From Novosphingobium sp. B 225 (GTDB taxonomy: Bacteria > Pseudomonadota > Alphaproteobacteria > Sphingomonadales > Sphingomonadaceae), in the NCBI RefSeq assembly GCF_002198665.1, contig NZ_MWLM01000069.1, positions 65,663 through 129,662 of the forward strand: a stretch of 64,000 nucleotides of DNA, given 5' to 3'. Shown here one piece after another: positions 33,492 to 42,807 of the stretch. The notes below the pieces were generated by a model. That model was not told the origin of the DNA. It did no database searches and was given only the letters and a program-made list of their open reading frames with translations. Position 1 is the first letter of the stretch, and each line of letters begins with the position of its first letter. A program made the position numbers and the translations under genes.

Positions 33492-35171
33492 TCAAAACTC
33501 CGTAAAGTCATCGAAGTCAGGCGCGAGGGCCAGGTTGCCCTGCACGGTGGGGACGGCCACTTTGCCGCGCGCGGCTTCGGCCTTGCGGGCCAGCGCGGGG
33601 CTGGGGATCGGGTGGTTGGCCGGTGCGGCAGAGACCTGAAAGCGTGAAACCAGGCTGATCAGCTGGCCGCTTTCACTGGCCAGACTGGAAGTGGCAGCGG
33701 TGGTTTCTTCGGCCATGGCTGCGTTCTGCTGGATCATGCCCGACATCGCGCCGATCTTGCCCGCCAGCTCGCCAAACAGCTTGCCAGTTTCGGCTACCAG
33801 CGCCACCCCGCCTGCAACATGGCCGGTGCTGGTGTTGATCAGGCCCTTGACGCTGGCCGCCGCATCGGCGGTGCGCTGGGCCAGCGCGCGGACTTCGGTG
33901 GCGACCACGGCAAAGCCCTTGCCTGCATCCCCGGCACGCGCTGCTTCAACCCCGGCGTTAAGCGCCAGCAGGCTGGTCTGAAACGCGATCGCATCGATCA
34001 GATCGATGATCTTGGTGATTTCGCCGGTCGACTGTTCGATTTCGGCCATGGCCTGGGTGGCGCGGCGCACCACTTGCCCGCCCGCTTCGGCTTCGCGGTG
34101 GGCGGCGTCAACTGCGGCAGCCTGCACTTCGTTGCGCTGGGCAAGATCGTCAGAGGCTTCGCGGATATCGGAAATGCCGTGGGTCACGGTTTCCGCACCG
34201 ATCCGAACCTGGCTCATCGCTTCGGACAGCGCTTCGACCGCGCGGTTATAGTTGCGGCGCAGCTCTTCATAGCCGCCGGGCAGGGGATCGCTGATCCGCC
34301 ATTCCAGATCCTGCACTGCCAGCCGGGCGAGCGCGGCGTTCAGCTGGGAAACGGCGGCCTGCTGTTCCAGCTCGGCTGCCTGTTTGGCCCGGCCATTGTC
34401 CTGAAACACTGCCGCGGCATCGATCATTTCGGCAATTTCGGCGCTCTGCCCCACATTGTCGAAGCGTTCGTTCAGGTCACCCTGAGCCATCCGGCGCAGC
34501 GAGGCCGCGGTCGAAGCGATCGGTTTGACCACCGAACGGTTGATGAAAATCAGCACGGCGCAAACCGAAACCGCTTCGACCAGCGCACTGAACAATTGCA
34601 GGAACGTGGCAAATCCCAGGCTGGCATCGGCCGCGTCAACCTTGCTCTGCAGTTCACCTTGCAATGCCTTGGTCAGATTTTCCTGCACCCCTTCGAATTC
34701 GTCAAAGGCGGAATTGAACCCGGCCATGGCGCGCTCGGCAGTTTCACCGCCGCGCAGTGCGGCTGCGCCCTGATCGGCGGCGCGGCGATAGGCGGCTGCG
34801 CCATCCTGAACCGCCTTGACCGGCCCGGCGATCGCCTCACCGTGGGCCAGATCGTTGGCTTCGGCCAGTGTCTTGTCGAGCCGGTCCAGATGTCCGGCCA
34901 GATCCTTTTCCAGCACCGCCGCCCGCGCCGTATCACCCGTGCCACGCGCGGCGACCAGTTCCAGCATGTCACCGCGCACCGCATCGTGCATCATGTCGCT
35001 TTCCATCTGCGCAACCTGCGCCTCGGCGATCTGGCGTTGTTCGCGGGCGTTCCAGCTCAGCGAATACTGCAGATAGATTCCGACCAGGCACTGCATCGCA
35101 CCCACGGCGGCCAGCGCACAAAGGCTGATGGTCAGGCGGCGTTTGATCGTGCTGCGCGGCTTGTTGGTCAT
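33492..35171 (-). CDS. Methyl-accepting chemotaxis protein
   Basis: A 559-residue receptor: N-terminal membrane segment (about 12-35), periplasmic helical domain (about 36-185), second membrane segment (about 188-210), HAMP region ([22 protein letters not shown]) and cytoplasmic signalling domain with the hairpin tip [23 protein letters not shown]. The last residues, DFDDFTEF, form an acidic-aromatic tail like the CheR/CheB tethers of some alphaproteobacterial receptors. It is a lone gene with no che genes nearby. Ligand unknown. Confidence 0.93.
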   Translation of the reverse strand: MTNKPRSTIKRRLTISLCALAAVGAMQCLVGIYLQYSLSWNAREQRQIAEAQVAQMESDMMHDAVRGDMLELVAARGTGDTARAAVLEKDLAGHLDRLDKTLAEANDLAHGEAIAGPVKAVQDGAAAYRRAADQGAAALRGGETAERAMAGFNSAFDEFEGVQENLTKALQGELQSKVDAADASLGFATFLQLFSALVEAVSVCAVLIFINRSVVKPIASTAASLRRMAQGDLNERFDNVGQSAEIAEMIDAAAVFQDNGRAKQAAELEQQAAVSQLNAALARLAVQDLEWRISDPLPGGYEELRRNYNRAVEALSEAMSQVRIGAETVTHGISDIREASDDLAQRNEVQAAAVDAAHREAEAGGQVVRRATQAMAEIEQSTGEITKIIDLIDAIAFQTSLLALNAGVEAARAGDAGKGFAVVATEVRALAQRTADAAASVKGLINTSTGHVAGGVALVAETGKLFGELAGKIGAMSGMIQQNAAMAEETTAATSSLASESGQLISLVSRFQVSAAPANHPIPSPALARKAEAARGKVAVPTVQGNLALAPDFDDFTEF

Positions 35172-35320
35172 GGATCTGTTTCCCCACGAAGGCCCCCATC
35201 GACAGCCGACAGGTGCAATGCTTTCGCCTCCAGTCCTAACAAGACAGGGTTAAGCCCGGCATCGCGGCGGGATAAGGGGAAGTCCGGATCGGGGGGCACC
35301 GCGAGCGGTCACCAGGCTAC

Positions 35321-36013
35321 TTAGCGCACGTTGAGCCCAAGTTCGCCGAGCAATTGCCCGGCCTGTTCGCGAGAGATTGTGGCGCCGCGGAACAGGCCGG
35401 CGTCGATCAGGCGCAGGCCGCCAAGATCCACGCCGCGCAGGTCCGCACCCTCGAAGCGAGAGCCCGCGACCATGGCATCGCGCAGGCTGCACTGTTCGAA
35501 CAGAGTCATGCGGAAATCGCTTTTGCGCAGGTCCGCGCCAGAGAAATCGACGCGGCGCAGGCTTTCCTTGCGGAAATCGAATGCGGGCAGTTTGGCGCTG
35601 ATCAGCAGCACTTCTTCAAACTGGATGTGCATGGCGCGGGCTTCGGTAAAGTCGGCTCCGGTGAATTTGCAGCCGGTCAGGCGGGCCGAGGTAAGGGCCG
35701 CGCGGCGCATCGAGCAATTGTTGTAATCCCCCCCGGTGAACACCGCCTCGGCCAGATCCGCGCCGGAAAAGTCGGCAAAGGGTGCGCGGCAGCCCTGCCA
35801 GATCGTTCCTTCCAGCCGGGCGCCGGACAGGCTGCTGCGGCGCAGGTTGCAACATTCAAAGCGCCAGCGGCCGAGATCGAGCCCGGACAGGTCCGCTGCT
35901 TCAAGATCGCAATCAATCAGGTGGCGCGGGGCCGGGCCGATCAGCGATTGGACATCGGCCCGCGCCAGGGTGGCGGCCACAGTGGCAGGGGGCGCGGCGA
36001 AGAGATCATCCAT
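35321..36013 (-). CDS. Pentapeptide repeat protein
   Basis: A 230-residue protein made of tandem A(D/N)LXX repeats from about residue 32 to 205, for example CDLEAADLSGLDLG and VDFSGADLRKSDFR, with an interruption near residues 120-140. Such repeats form a right-handed quadrilateral beta helix. The C-terminal ATISREQAGQLLGELG helix resembles Qnr/McbG-type proteins that mimic DNA and protect gyrase, but most relatives have unknown roles. It appears to be a single-gene unit. Confidence 0.88.
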   Translation of the reverse strand: MDDLFAAPPATVAATLARADVQSLIGPAPRHLIDCDLEAADLSGLDLGRWRFECCNLRRSSLSGARLEGTIWQGCRAPFADFSGADLAEAVFTGGDYNNCSMRRAALTSARLTGCKFTGADFTEARAMHIQFEEVLLISAKLPAFDFRKESLRRVDFSGADLRKSDFRMTLFEQCSLRDAMVAGSRFEGADLRGVDLGGLRLIDAGLFRGATISREQAGQLLGELGLNVR

Positions 36014-36373
36014 GGCCGGTGGTCTAGCGCTGCAATACGCCGGGCACCAGCAAGCGCCTGTCCGGCATCCCCGGTTGTGGCGCGGCAGCCCGGTGGACCG
36101 GGGCGCGCAGGCGCATGCAGAACTTTCCTACAAGCCGCGAATCTGCGATAAGCATGAAGCTCTTTGACATTGTCGTTTCCGCCGCAACAGGCCTGCGCCA
36201 TCTGGCGGATTCCGGCCGGAATGCGCAATTTTTCCAAAAAGCGTGAATGTGTCACCCTTTTTGGGCTTAAGTGTTTGGTATTTAAGCGGTAAATCAGGGT
36301 TACAGGTTGGCCCGATCTGTCACCTTTGTGTCACCTTGTCACCCGCTGTGTCACCTCGCGCGGGGCGGGCGCG
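36014..36373. promoter_or_regulatory. Intergenic region with clustered TGTCACC heptamers
   Basis: No gene is supported in these 360 bases. TGTCACC occurs at 36250-36256, 36318-36324, 36329-36335, 36337-36343 and 36349-36355, four of them within 38 bp at spacings of 11, 8 and 12 nt. It lies upstream of the pentapeptide gene (minus strand) and directly behind the enoyl-CoA hydratase stop. The clustering suggests a binding array or simple-sequence expansion; no regulator is identified. Confidence 0.4.
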
Positions 36374-37159
36374 CTAACGCCCGGAAAACTGCGCCGGGCG
36401 CTTTTCCAGGAAGCTCTTGATGCCTTCCTGAAAGTCTTCGCTGGCAAACAGCGGCAGCAATTGCAGGTAGACGTGCTGGACGTGGGTAGGAAAGCTTTCC
36501 TCCAGCCCCATCCGCATCATCCGCTTGGCCGAAGTGACCGCAAGCGGGGCATTGGCGGCAATTTCGGCGGCCATGTGCATGGCTTCGGCCTGAACCTGGG
36601 CGCTGGGGACGGTCCGATTGACCAGCCCTTCGGCCAGGCATTCGGCAGCGCTGAGAGTGCGGCCGGTGAAGATGATCTCGCTCGCCTTGGCCCAGCCGAT
36701 CATCCGGGGCAGGAACCAGGTTCCCCCGCTTTCGGGAACCACTCCGCGCTTGACGAAAGCCGGGGCCAATTTGGCATCTTCGGCCATGATCCGGATATCG
36801 CAGCCGAGCGCCAGGTCCATGCCATAGCCCGCCGCCGAACCATTGAGCGCGCAAATCACCGGCTTGTCGATTTCATGCAGCACCGTGGGCGGGGTGTTGC
36901 GCAGGTCCAGCGTGGCGGCGAAGCTGCTGCCGGTGCCGATCCCGGTGCCGCTGGCCGCTTCGTTGAGGTCAAGCCCGGCGCAGAAGGCGCGGCCGGTGCC
37001 GGTGAGCACGACGACGCGGACCTCTGGGTCTTCGTTGGCGCGGGTCAGGGCGGCGCAAAGCTCGTCCAGCATCGCGCGGCTGATGGTGTTGAGCCGCTCC
37101 GGACGGTTGAGCGTGATCGTCGCCACGTGATCGTGGGCGGTGTATTCCAAGGCGGCCAT
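36374..37159 (-). CDS. Enoyl-CoA hydratase/isomerase (crotonase family)
   Basis: A 261-residue crotonase-fold enzyme with oxyanion-hole segments GTGRAFCAGLDLNE and ALNGSAAGYGMDLALGCD. At the first catalytic position of classical hydratases the Glu is retained nearby in the VVPESGG motif, which carries only one of the two usual acids, so isomerase or other crotonase chemistry is possible. It acts on acyl-CoA thioesters in fatty or aromatic acid degradation. It stands alone between galU and an intergenic region. Confidence 0.88.
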   Translation of the reverse strand: MAALEYTAHDHVATITLNRPERLNTISRAMLDELCAALTRANEDPEVRVVVLTGTGRAFCAGLDLNEAASGTGIGTGSSFAATLDLRNTPPTVLHEIDKPVICALNGSAAGYGMDLALGCDIRIMAEDAKLAPAFVKRGVVPESGGTWFLPRMIGWAKASEIIFTGRTLSAAECLAEGLVNRTVPSAQVQAEAMHMAAEIAANAPLAVTSAKRMMRMGLEESFPTHVQHVYLQLLPLFASEDFQEGIKSFLEKRPAQFSGR

Positions 37160-37219
37160 CTGGTCCTCTCCGGCAGTCGTTGTGGCTACCTTAGAGGTCG
37201 AGGGCGGCGGGGCAAGGGG

Positions 37220-38128
37220 TCAGCTGAGCCCGAGCAGCCGCATGGCGATGGCGCGGACGTCCTCGGCCATGTCCTCGCGTTCGAGGGCGAGGGCGAGGGT
37301 TGCTTCGACCATGCCGGTCTTGCTGCCGCAGTCATAGCGCTTGCCCGCGAAAGTCACCGCGTGGAACGGCTGCTGTCCGATCATCCGCGCCATCGCGTCG
37401 GTCAGCTGGATTTCTCCGCCTGCGCCCTTGCCTTGCCCTTCGAGCACCCGCATCACTTCGGGCTGAAGGATGTAGCGGCCCGAGATGATCAGGTTGCTGG
37501 GCGCTGCTTCGCGCTTGGGCTTTTCGACCAGCCCGGTTACTTCGGTCAGGGCGCCCCCACTGCCCAGATGCCGGGCGCCGGGGGCGATCACGCCATAAGA
37601 GGACACTTCCTCTTCCGGCACTTCCAGCACCGAAATCAGATTGCCGCCCACTTCGTTATAGGCCTCGACCATCTGCTTCATGCAGCCGGTAGAGCCCTTG
37701 TTGGCGATCATCAGTTCGTCGGGCAGGAAGATCGCGAAGGGTTCATCCCCGACAATCGCCCGCGCGCACCAGATCGCGTGGCCCAGGCCCAGCGGCACCT
37801 GCTGGCGCACGGTGACCAGGTTGCCAGGCTGGATCCGGGTGGGTTCCAGCACTTCGAGCGTCTTGTCACGCTCTTTCATGGTGGTTTCCAGCTCGAACGC
37901 CATGTCGAAATGTTCGACAATCGCGGTCTTGCCGCGGCCGGTCACGAAGATCAGCTGTTCGATCCCCGCCTCGCGCGCTTCGTCCACCGCGTACTGGATC
38001 AGCGGGCGGTCGATCACCGGCAGCATTTCCTTGGGGATTGCCTTGGTCGCGGGGAGAAAGCGGGTGCCCATGCCGGCCACGGGGAACACGGCCTTGCGGA
38101 TTGGCTTGCGGGGTGCAGCGTTGGTCAT
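37220..38128 (-). CDS. galU: UTP--glucose-1-phosphate uridylyltransferase
   Basis: A 302-residue GalU that makes UDP-glucose for exopolysaccharide and lipopolysaccharide. The nucleotidyltransferase signature is AVFPVAGMGTRFLPATKAIP, followed by KEMLPVIDRPLIQYAVDEA, QPLGLGHA-type VPLGLGHAIWCAR, and FAIFLPDELM. The ATG at 38128 is chosen because the signature begins about 10 residues later. It is divergent from murA with 124 nt between starts. Confidence 0.94.
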   Translation of the reverse strand: MTNAAPRKPIRKAVFPVAGMGTRFLPATKAIPKEMLPVIDRPLIQYAVDEAREAGIEQLIFVTGRGKTAIVEHFDMAFELETTMKERDKTLEVLEPTRIQPGNLVTVRQQVPLGLGHAIWCARAIVGDEPFAIFLPDELMIANKGSTGCMKQMVEAYNEVGGNLISVLEVPEEEVSSYGVIAPGARHLGSGGALTEVTGLVEKPKREAAPSNLIISGRYILQPEVMRVLEGQGKGAGGEIQLTDAMARMIGQQPFHAVTFAGKRYDCGSKTGMVEATLALALEREDMAEDVRAIAMRLLGLS

Positions 38129-38252
38129 GGCGGGGCCTTTAGCGGGTTCGTGTTGCAGCAGCGTTAAGGGCAAGCCCGGCGTCAATGCAACCTTGCTGTG
38201 CATAGGGATGCACGGCGCTTGCCGCCCCCGCAAATCCGTCTAAATCGGTGCC

Positions 38253-39536
38253 ATGGACAAGATCATCATCGAGGGCGGCAAGAAGCTGTCCGGCACCATC
38301 CCGATTTCCGGCGCCAAAAACGCGGCGCTGACCCTGTTGCCCTGCGCGCTGCTGACCGAGGAGCCGCTGACCCTGCGCAATCTGCCGCGGCTGGCGGATA
38401 TCGACGGGTTCCAGCACCTGATGAACCAGTTTGGCGTTTCAACCGCGATCGCGGGCAGCCGGCCTGAAGATTTCGGCCGGGTAATGACGCTGGAAGCGAC
38501 CCGCATCACCAGCTCGGTCGCGCCTTATGAACTGGTTCGCAAGATGCGCGCCTCGATCCTGGTGCTGGGCCCGATGCTGGCGCGGATGGGGGAAGCAACG
38601 GTTTCGCTGCCCGGCGGCTGTGCCATCGGTAACCGCCCGATCGACCTGCACCTCAAAGTGCTCGAAGCGATGGGCGCGACGATCGAACTGGCGGCGGGCT
38701 ATGTGAAAGCGATTGCGCCCGATGGCGGGCTGCCCGGCGGGCGCTATGCCTTCCCGGTGGTTTCGGTCGGCGCGACCGAGAATGCGCTGATGGCCGCTGT
38801 GCTGTGCACCGGCAAGACCGTGCTGCACAACGCTGCGCGCGAGCCGGAAATTGTCGATCTGTGCCGCCTGCTGGTGGCGATGGGGGCGCAGATCGAAGGG
38901 ATCGGCACCAGTGACATCACCATCCACGGCGTCCCCCGCCTGCACGGCGCGACCTACCGGGTGATGAGCGACAGGATCGAAGCCGGATCCTATGCCTGCG
39001 CCGCCGCGATCACCGGGGGCGATGTGTTCCTGAAACACGCCGTGGTCGATGAAATGGACGCCACGGTGCAGGCGCTGCGCGACGCCAATGTCTTCGTCGA
39101 ACCGCGTGACGGCGGGCTCTATGTCGCGGCGCAAGGGCCGATGAAAGCAGTGACCCTCTCGACCGCGCCGTACCCCGGTTTCGCCACAGACATGCAGGCG
39201 CAGCTGATGGCGATGCTGTGCCTGGCCGAAGGCAGCTCGGTGCTGACCGAGACGATCTTCGAAAACCGCTACATGCACGTCCCCGAACTCAGCCGTATGG
39301 GCGCGCATATTGAAACCAAGGGCCGCACCGCGATTGTTCATGGGGTCAAGCAACTGACCGGCGCCGAAGTGATGGCCACCGACCTGCGCGCCTCGATGAG
39401 CCTGGTGATCGCCGGGCTGGCGGCCCAGGGCGAAACCCAGGTCCACCGCCTCTACCACCTTGATCGCGGGTATGAGCGGCTGGAGGAAAAGCTGGCGCTG
39501 GTGGGCGCGCAGATCGAGCGGGTTGGCGGGGATTGA
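38253..39536 (+). CDS. murA: UDP-N-acetylglucosamine 1-carboxyvinyltransferase
   Basis: A 427-residue MurA, the first committed enzyme of peptidoglycan synthesis (enolpyruvyl transfer from PEP to UDP-GlcNAc). It opens [20 protein letters not shown]; the active-site loop [16 protein letters not shown] contains Cys123, the residue attacked by fosfomycin in sensitive enzymes. GFATDMQAQ and [10 protein letters not shown] further confirm the family. Full length. Confidence 0.97.
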   Translation: MDKIIIEGGKKLSGTIPISGAKNAALTLLPCALLTEEPLTLRNLPRLADIDGFQHLMNQFGVSTAIAGSRPEDFGRVMTLEATRITSSVAPYELVRKMRASILVLGPMLARMGEATVSLPGGCAIGNRPIDLHLKVLEAMGATIELAAGYVKAIAPDGGLPGGRYAFPVVSVGATENALMAAVLCTGKTVLHNAAREPEIVDLCRLLVAMGAQIEGIGTSDITIHGVPRLHGATYRVMSDRIEAGSYACAAAITGGDVFLKHAVVDEMDATVQALRDANVFVEPRDGGLYVAAQGPMKAVTLSTAPYPGFATDMQAQLMAMLCLAEGSSVLTETIFENRYMHVPELSRMGAHIETKGRTAIVHGVKQLTGAEVMATDLRASMSLVIAGLAAQGETQVHRLYHLDRGYERLEEKLALVGAQIERVGGD

Positions 39537-39547
39537 TCCGGGTTCGC

Positions 39548-40873
39548 TCAGTCGGCCACTGGCAATAGGATGAATTGGCCTGCACCGGGCAAAGTGCCAG
39601 ACTTGATCCAGTTCGCGGCAATATCGAACTGCCCGGCCGAATAAACCTTCGCCGCGCCTGCATTGCCCGAAGCCGGCTCGATCAATCCGTGATCGGCTTT
39701 GGGGAAGACCACCACCGCCAGATCACGGCGTTGTTGCTGGATCTGCTTCAGGATCACCTGGGTGCCCGTGTTGGGGGCCTGCCGATCACTGCCGCCCAGC
39801 AACCAGAGCTGCCGGGCCTTGATCGCCTCGATCACTGGGCGCGGCTCGAAATCGAAGCTTAGCCCTTGGGCCATGGCCGGGCCGTTGGTCTTGATCACGG
39901 CAGAGGGGAACAGCAGGAACAGGCCGGTATATGAGCGCGGCTGGATTGCCTTGAGCCAGGGGGCGGCGGCATGGGCGGCCTTGAAGGCATCCAGTTCGTC
40001 CAGTCCTTCGCGCATGTTCGTACGCACGATCCGTTCGGTGATCGCGGTGAGTTCACGGGCCTGGGCCTGGGCCGTTCCATCGAAACCGCCGTCGCGCAAT
40101 TGCTGCATCACCAGTTCGCGGTCCTGGGCGATCGGGCCTTCCGCCATGGCAAAGGCGGGGATCACGAAGTCCAGCGGAGCCATGGTCGCGGCCAGCGGTG
40201 CAACCCACCCGCCCTGGCTGCCGCCAATCACGCCAATCCGCCGGATCTGCGGAGCCAGCCGTCGCATTTCCTTCACCGCAGCCGCGGTGTCTTGTGCGCG
40301 GACATGAAAATCCGAACTTGGCGCGCCCTTTGATGCGCCGGTGCCGCGTTTGTCATAAACGAAAGCCGCGACGCCGCGCCGCGCCAGTTCATAGGGCCAG
40401 ACCGCGTCATCAGTCGACGGGTCATTGTTGGAACCTTCGATCCACACCGCCGCCGCCCGCGCCTGACCCGTGGCAGGCATGATCAGCTTGCCGTGCAGCG
40501 AAGTTCCGCCGCTGGAAAAGGTTGTCATGCGTTCGATCAGCCGCAAACGGGTTCCGCGCTGAAGTGTCTGGCCCTGCTGAAGCTTGAGGGTGCCCGATTT
40601 GCACGGCGCAAATTCGATTGTCAGATCATCCGCCGTGAACCGCCCCTTGGCCGTTTCGTTCAATGCACCGAACCGTCCGGTCGAAAAGGCAAAGCTCAAC
40701 GCGCGCGGCGCACCATCGGTTCCGGTGATGGTTACGGCCTGGCCGCCCGGCAGTGCATAGACCCCCAGCAGGCAACGCAAATCCCCATCCAGCCGGATTT
40801 GTGGAGCGGCATCAAGTGGCGCGGCGGCAGCGGGCTGGGCGGCCATCAGAATCGCGGTCAGCAAGCTCAGCAT
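39548..40873 (-). CDS. Secreted alpha/beta hydrolase (DUF/peptidase S9-like)
   Basis: A 441-residue protein with signal peptide (LSLLTAILMAAQPAAA). An N-terminal beta-rich domain (about 30-130) precedes an alpha/beta-hydrolase domain with VWIEGSNNDPSTDD, YDKRGTGASKG and the nucleophile elbow IGGSQGGWVAP; the late FPKADHGL carries the catalytic His. The architecture fits the acyl-CoA-thioesterase/dipeptidyl-peptidase-like hydrolases seen widely in sphingomonads. The ATG at 40873 is chosen because the signal peptide starts there. Substrate unknown. Confidence 0.85.
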   Translation of the reverse strand: MLSLLTAILMAAQPAAAAPLDAAPQIRLDGDLRCLLGVYALPGGQAVTITGTDGAPRALSFAFSTGRFGALNETAKGRFTADDLTIEFAPCKSGTLKLQQGQTLQRGTRLRLIERMTTFSSGGTSLHGKLIMPATGQARAAAVWIEGSNNDPSTDDAVWPYELARRGVAAFVYDKRGTGASKGAPSSDFHVRAQDTAAAVKEMRRLAPQIRRIGVIGGSQGGWVAPLAATMAPLDFVIPAFAMAEGPIAQDRELVMQQLRDGGFDGTAQAQARELTAITERIVRTNMREGLDELDAFKAAHAAAPWLKAIQPRSYTGLFLLFPSAVIKTNGPAMAQGLSFDFEPRPVIEAIKARQLWLLGGSDRQAPNTGTQVILKQIQQQRRDLAVVVFPKADHGLIEPASGNAGAAKVYSAGQFDIAANWIKSGTLPGAGQFILLPVAD

Positions 40874-41042
40874 GATGTTTTGCCTGTATTGTTGTATTAA
40901 TACAGTGGTGCGGAAAGAGGCAATTGTCAAGGCTGCCCTCAGTCCTTCTGAAGGCCGGGCGAAAAGGCGGAAAATTCCGCCCCCATCGTAACCCCAAATC
41001 AACCATTGCGGCACAGAGTCGGCGCTACGCCAGCTTCAGGAT

Positions 41043-42470
41043 ATGCGCGTGACCAGCATTGTCATCGATCGATTGAACGAAGAAGATTTTCGCCGGGCGA
41101 TCGAGAACCGACTGCGCGAAAAACAGGCGAGTGTCGCGATTGAGCGGTTGCGGCGCTTGCTTGCGCCCTATGCGGGGCCGGGCAAGATCCTGCCGGAACG
41201 CTTCCTGACGGTCGAAACGAGCGACTTTGTATTGAGCGGCTGGGAAGCGCTGGACGAATCGATTCGGCGTTATGACCGGCCAGGCAGCCCGATTACCGCA
41301 ATTTCGATTGCGTTTGGCTGGCCGGGAGAGGAACCGCGTCCGCGCGATGCCGCGGGCCACTTGTCGCCCTATCTCGAAACCCGCTATTTCACCGATGCGG
41401 CCTTTCCCTTTTCGGAAAGCACGCGCGACGATCTGCTGGATGGCTATTCGTCCTATGGCTGCACCTGGGGTGACGATTGCGAAGCAACCGATACGGCCTT
41501 GTCGGTTGGCGGGATCGATGATCTCCACACCGCGCTGACCGATCTGGAAGAAGTGCTGCTGGGATCCGACAGTCCGGATGAAGACGGCCTGCGGGCGGGA
41601 TCGCTGGGGGCATGTCTGCTGTCCGCGCTTCTGGTCCAGGCGGTGAGTGAGCAGATCGACCAGCATGGCCTGCCGCGCCCCCTGTGCGTCATGTCTGGCA
41701 GCAGCGGGGTCTATCCCTTTTTCGATGCGCCGGTGGCCGGTATGCCGGTTGAAGCGCCGCCCGCGACACCCGAATGGTTCGAAGATGCCTCTCCCGCCGT
41801 TCCGGTGATGCCCGAGGACATCAGCCAGGGCGCACCCGCCTGCCGTTACAGCAGCCTGCTGATGACCGGCATTCCGCGCGCAAAGAAGCGGGCCGTGCTG
41901 GTGCTTGAGGAAGATGCCGATGAAATGGCGAGCCGCATTGCCCGGCTGCGCAGCAATGACGAGACGGCGGAGCAGGACCAGCCGGTTCCGGCTGAGGACC
42001 ATGCCGAACCGCCCGTTCCCGGCTTGTCCGGGGCCAGCCCGCTGCTGGTCAAGAAGCATCCGGTCAAGCTGCCGGACGAGTGCGATGCCTTCGCGCCAAG
42101 CCTGCCGGTCTCTCCGGAACCGCCAGTTGATGCAACGGCCGATGCCGAGCCGGTGCCGGTAAACCTTGATGCGGATGACTGGCTCAAGCGGCTGACACTT
42201 GGCCCGCTTGAACCGGAGCGGGGCTGGTCTGCGCAGGAGTTTGCTGTTCCAGAACCGACGATGGCTGCCAAGGATCCCGCCGGGGTGCCGCCGGTGCAGG
42301 CGGATCTGCCCGGTGAAGCGGGTGCGCAAACCACGCCCGCGCCGCCCCGGCGAACTGAGCTGCGCGCCGCCATGGCTGCGGTGTCTTCTGTGCTATCGCA
42401 GATCCGGGCGCTGTGGCGCGGCCGAAACGGGCCGGCCCCGACGCCGCGCAAACGGTTCCCGCCGCGTTAG
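41043..42470 (+). CDS. Uncharacterised 475-aa protein with acidic Pro-rich C-terminal half
   Basis: I do not recognise a named family. Residues 1-60 are helical and charged (RLNEEDFRRAIENRLREKQ). Residues 60-240 form a compact acidic domain with SIAFGWPGEE, Y-S-S-Y-G-C-T-W-G-D-D-C-E-A-T-D and GSLGACLLSALLVQAV. From about 245 the sequence is low-complexity Pro/Ala/Glu, ending in a short amphipathic helix and a basic tail (RALWRGRNG...RKRFPPR). There is no signal peptide or membrane segment. Codon use matches the neighbours, so it is surely a gene. It begins 169 nt after the divergent hydrolase start. Confidence 0.8.
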   Translation: MRVTSIVIDRLNEEDFRRAIENRLREKQASVAIERLRRLLAPYAGPGKILPERFLTVETSDFVLSGWEALDESIRRYDRPGSPITAISIAFGWPGEEPRPRDAAGHLSPYLETRYFTDAAFPFSESTRDDLLDGYSSYGCTWGDDCEATDTALSVGGIDDLHTALTDLEEVLLGSDSPDEDGLRAGSLGACLLSALLVQAVSEQIDQHGLPRPLCVMSGSSGVYPFFDAPVAGMPVEAPPATPEWFEDASPAVPVMPEDISQGAPACRYSSLLMTGIPRAKKRAVLVLEEDADEMASRIARLRSNDETAEQDQPVPAEDHAEPPVPGLSGASPLLVKKHPVKLPDECDAFAPSLPVSPEPPVDATADAEPVPVNLDADDWLKRLTLGPLEPERGWSAQEFAVPEPTMAAKDPAGVPPVQADLPGEAGAQTTPAPPRRTELRAAMAAVSSVLSQIRALWRGRNGPAPTPRKRFPPR

Positions 42471-42501
42471 CCCTGGATGGCCAGGGTGATGATCCGGGCG
42501 T

Positions 42502-42744
42502 TCACCCCAGCCGCGCTGCCAGCCACCCGACCAGCCACACTCTGACCGCCCCGGCCAGTCCTGGTGGGACCGGGGCCTGAATGCGCTCAGCGTCGATCCG
42601 GGCGACCAATGCGTTGATCGGCAGCGCCTCGGCTGCGGCGGCCTGCTTCAGCAGTTCCCAGAACAACGGCTCAAGACTGATCGAGGTCTTGTGACCGGCG
42701 ATCTCGACCGAGCGTTTGACCGGAGGGTGGAACGGGGTGGTCAT
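42502..42744 (-). CDS. Ribbon-helix-helix domain protein
   Basis: An 80-residue protein with the RHH_4-type pattern KRSVEIAGHKTSISLEPLFW followed by ELLKQAAAAEALPINALVARIDAER. Such proteins dimerise to form a two-stranded DNA-binding ribbon. It is divergent from the HTH/DUF4019 gene, with 63 nt between starts, and may regulate it or itself. The ribosome binding site is weak. Confidence 0.82.
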   Translation of the reverse strand: MTTPFHPPVKRSVEIAGHKTSISLEPLFWELLKQAAAAEALPINALVARIDAERIQAPVPPGLAGAVRVWLVGWLAARLG

Positions 42745-42807
42745 AACGGGGGTGATACGAATAATTCGGGGTGGCCTGCAATATCGCCGCAACCTAAACC
42801 GGGGGGC

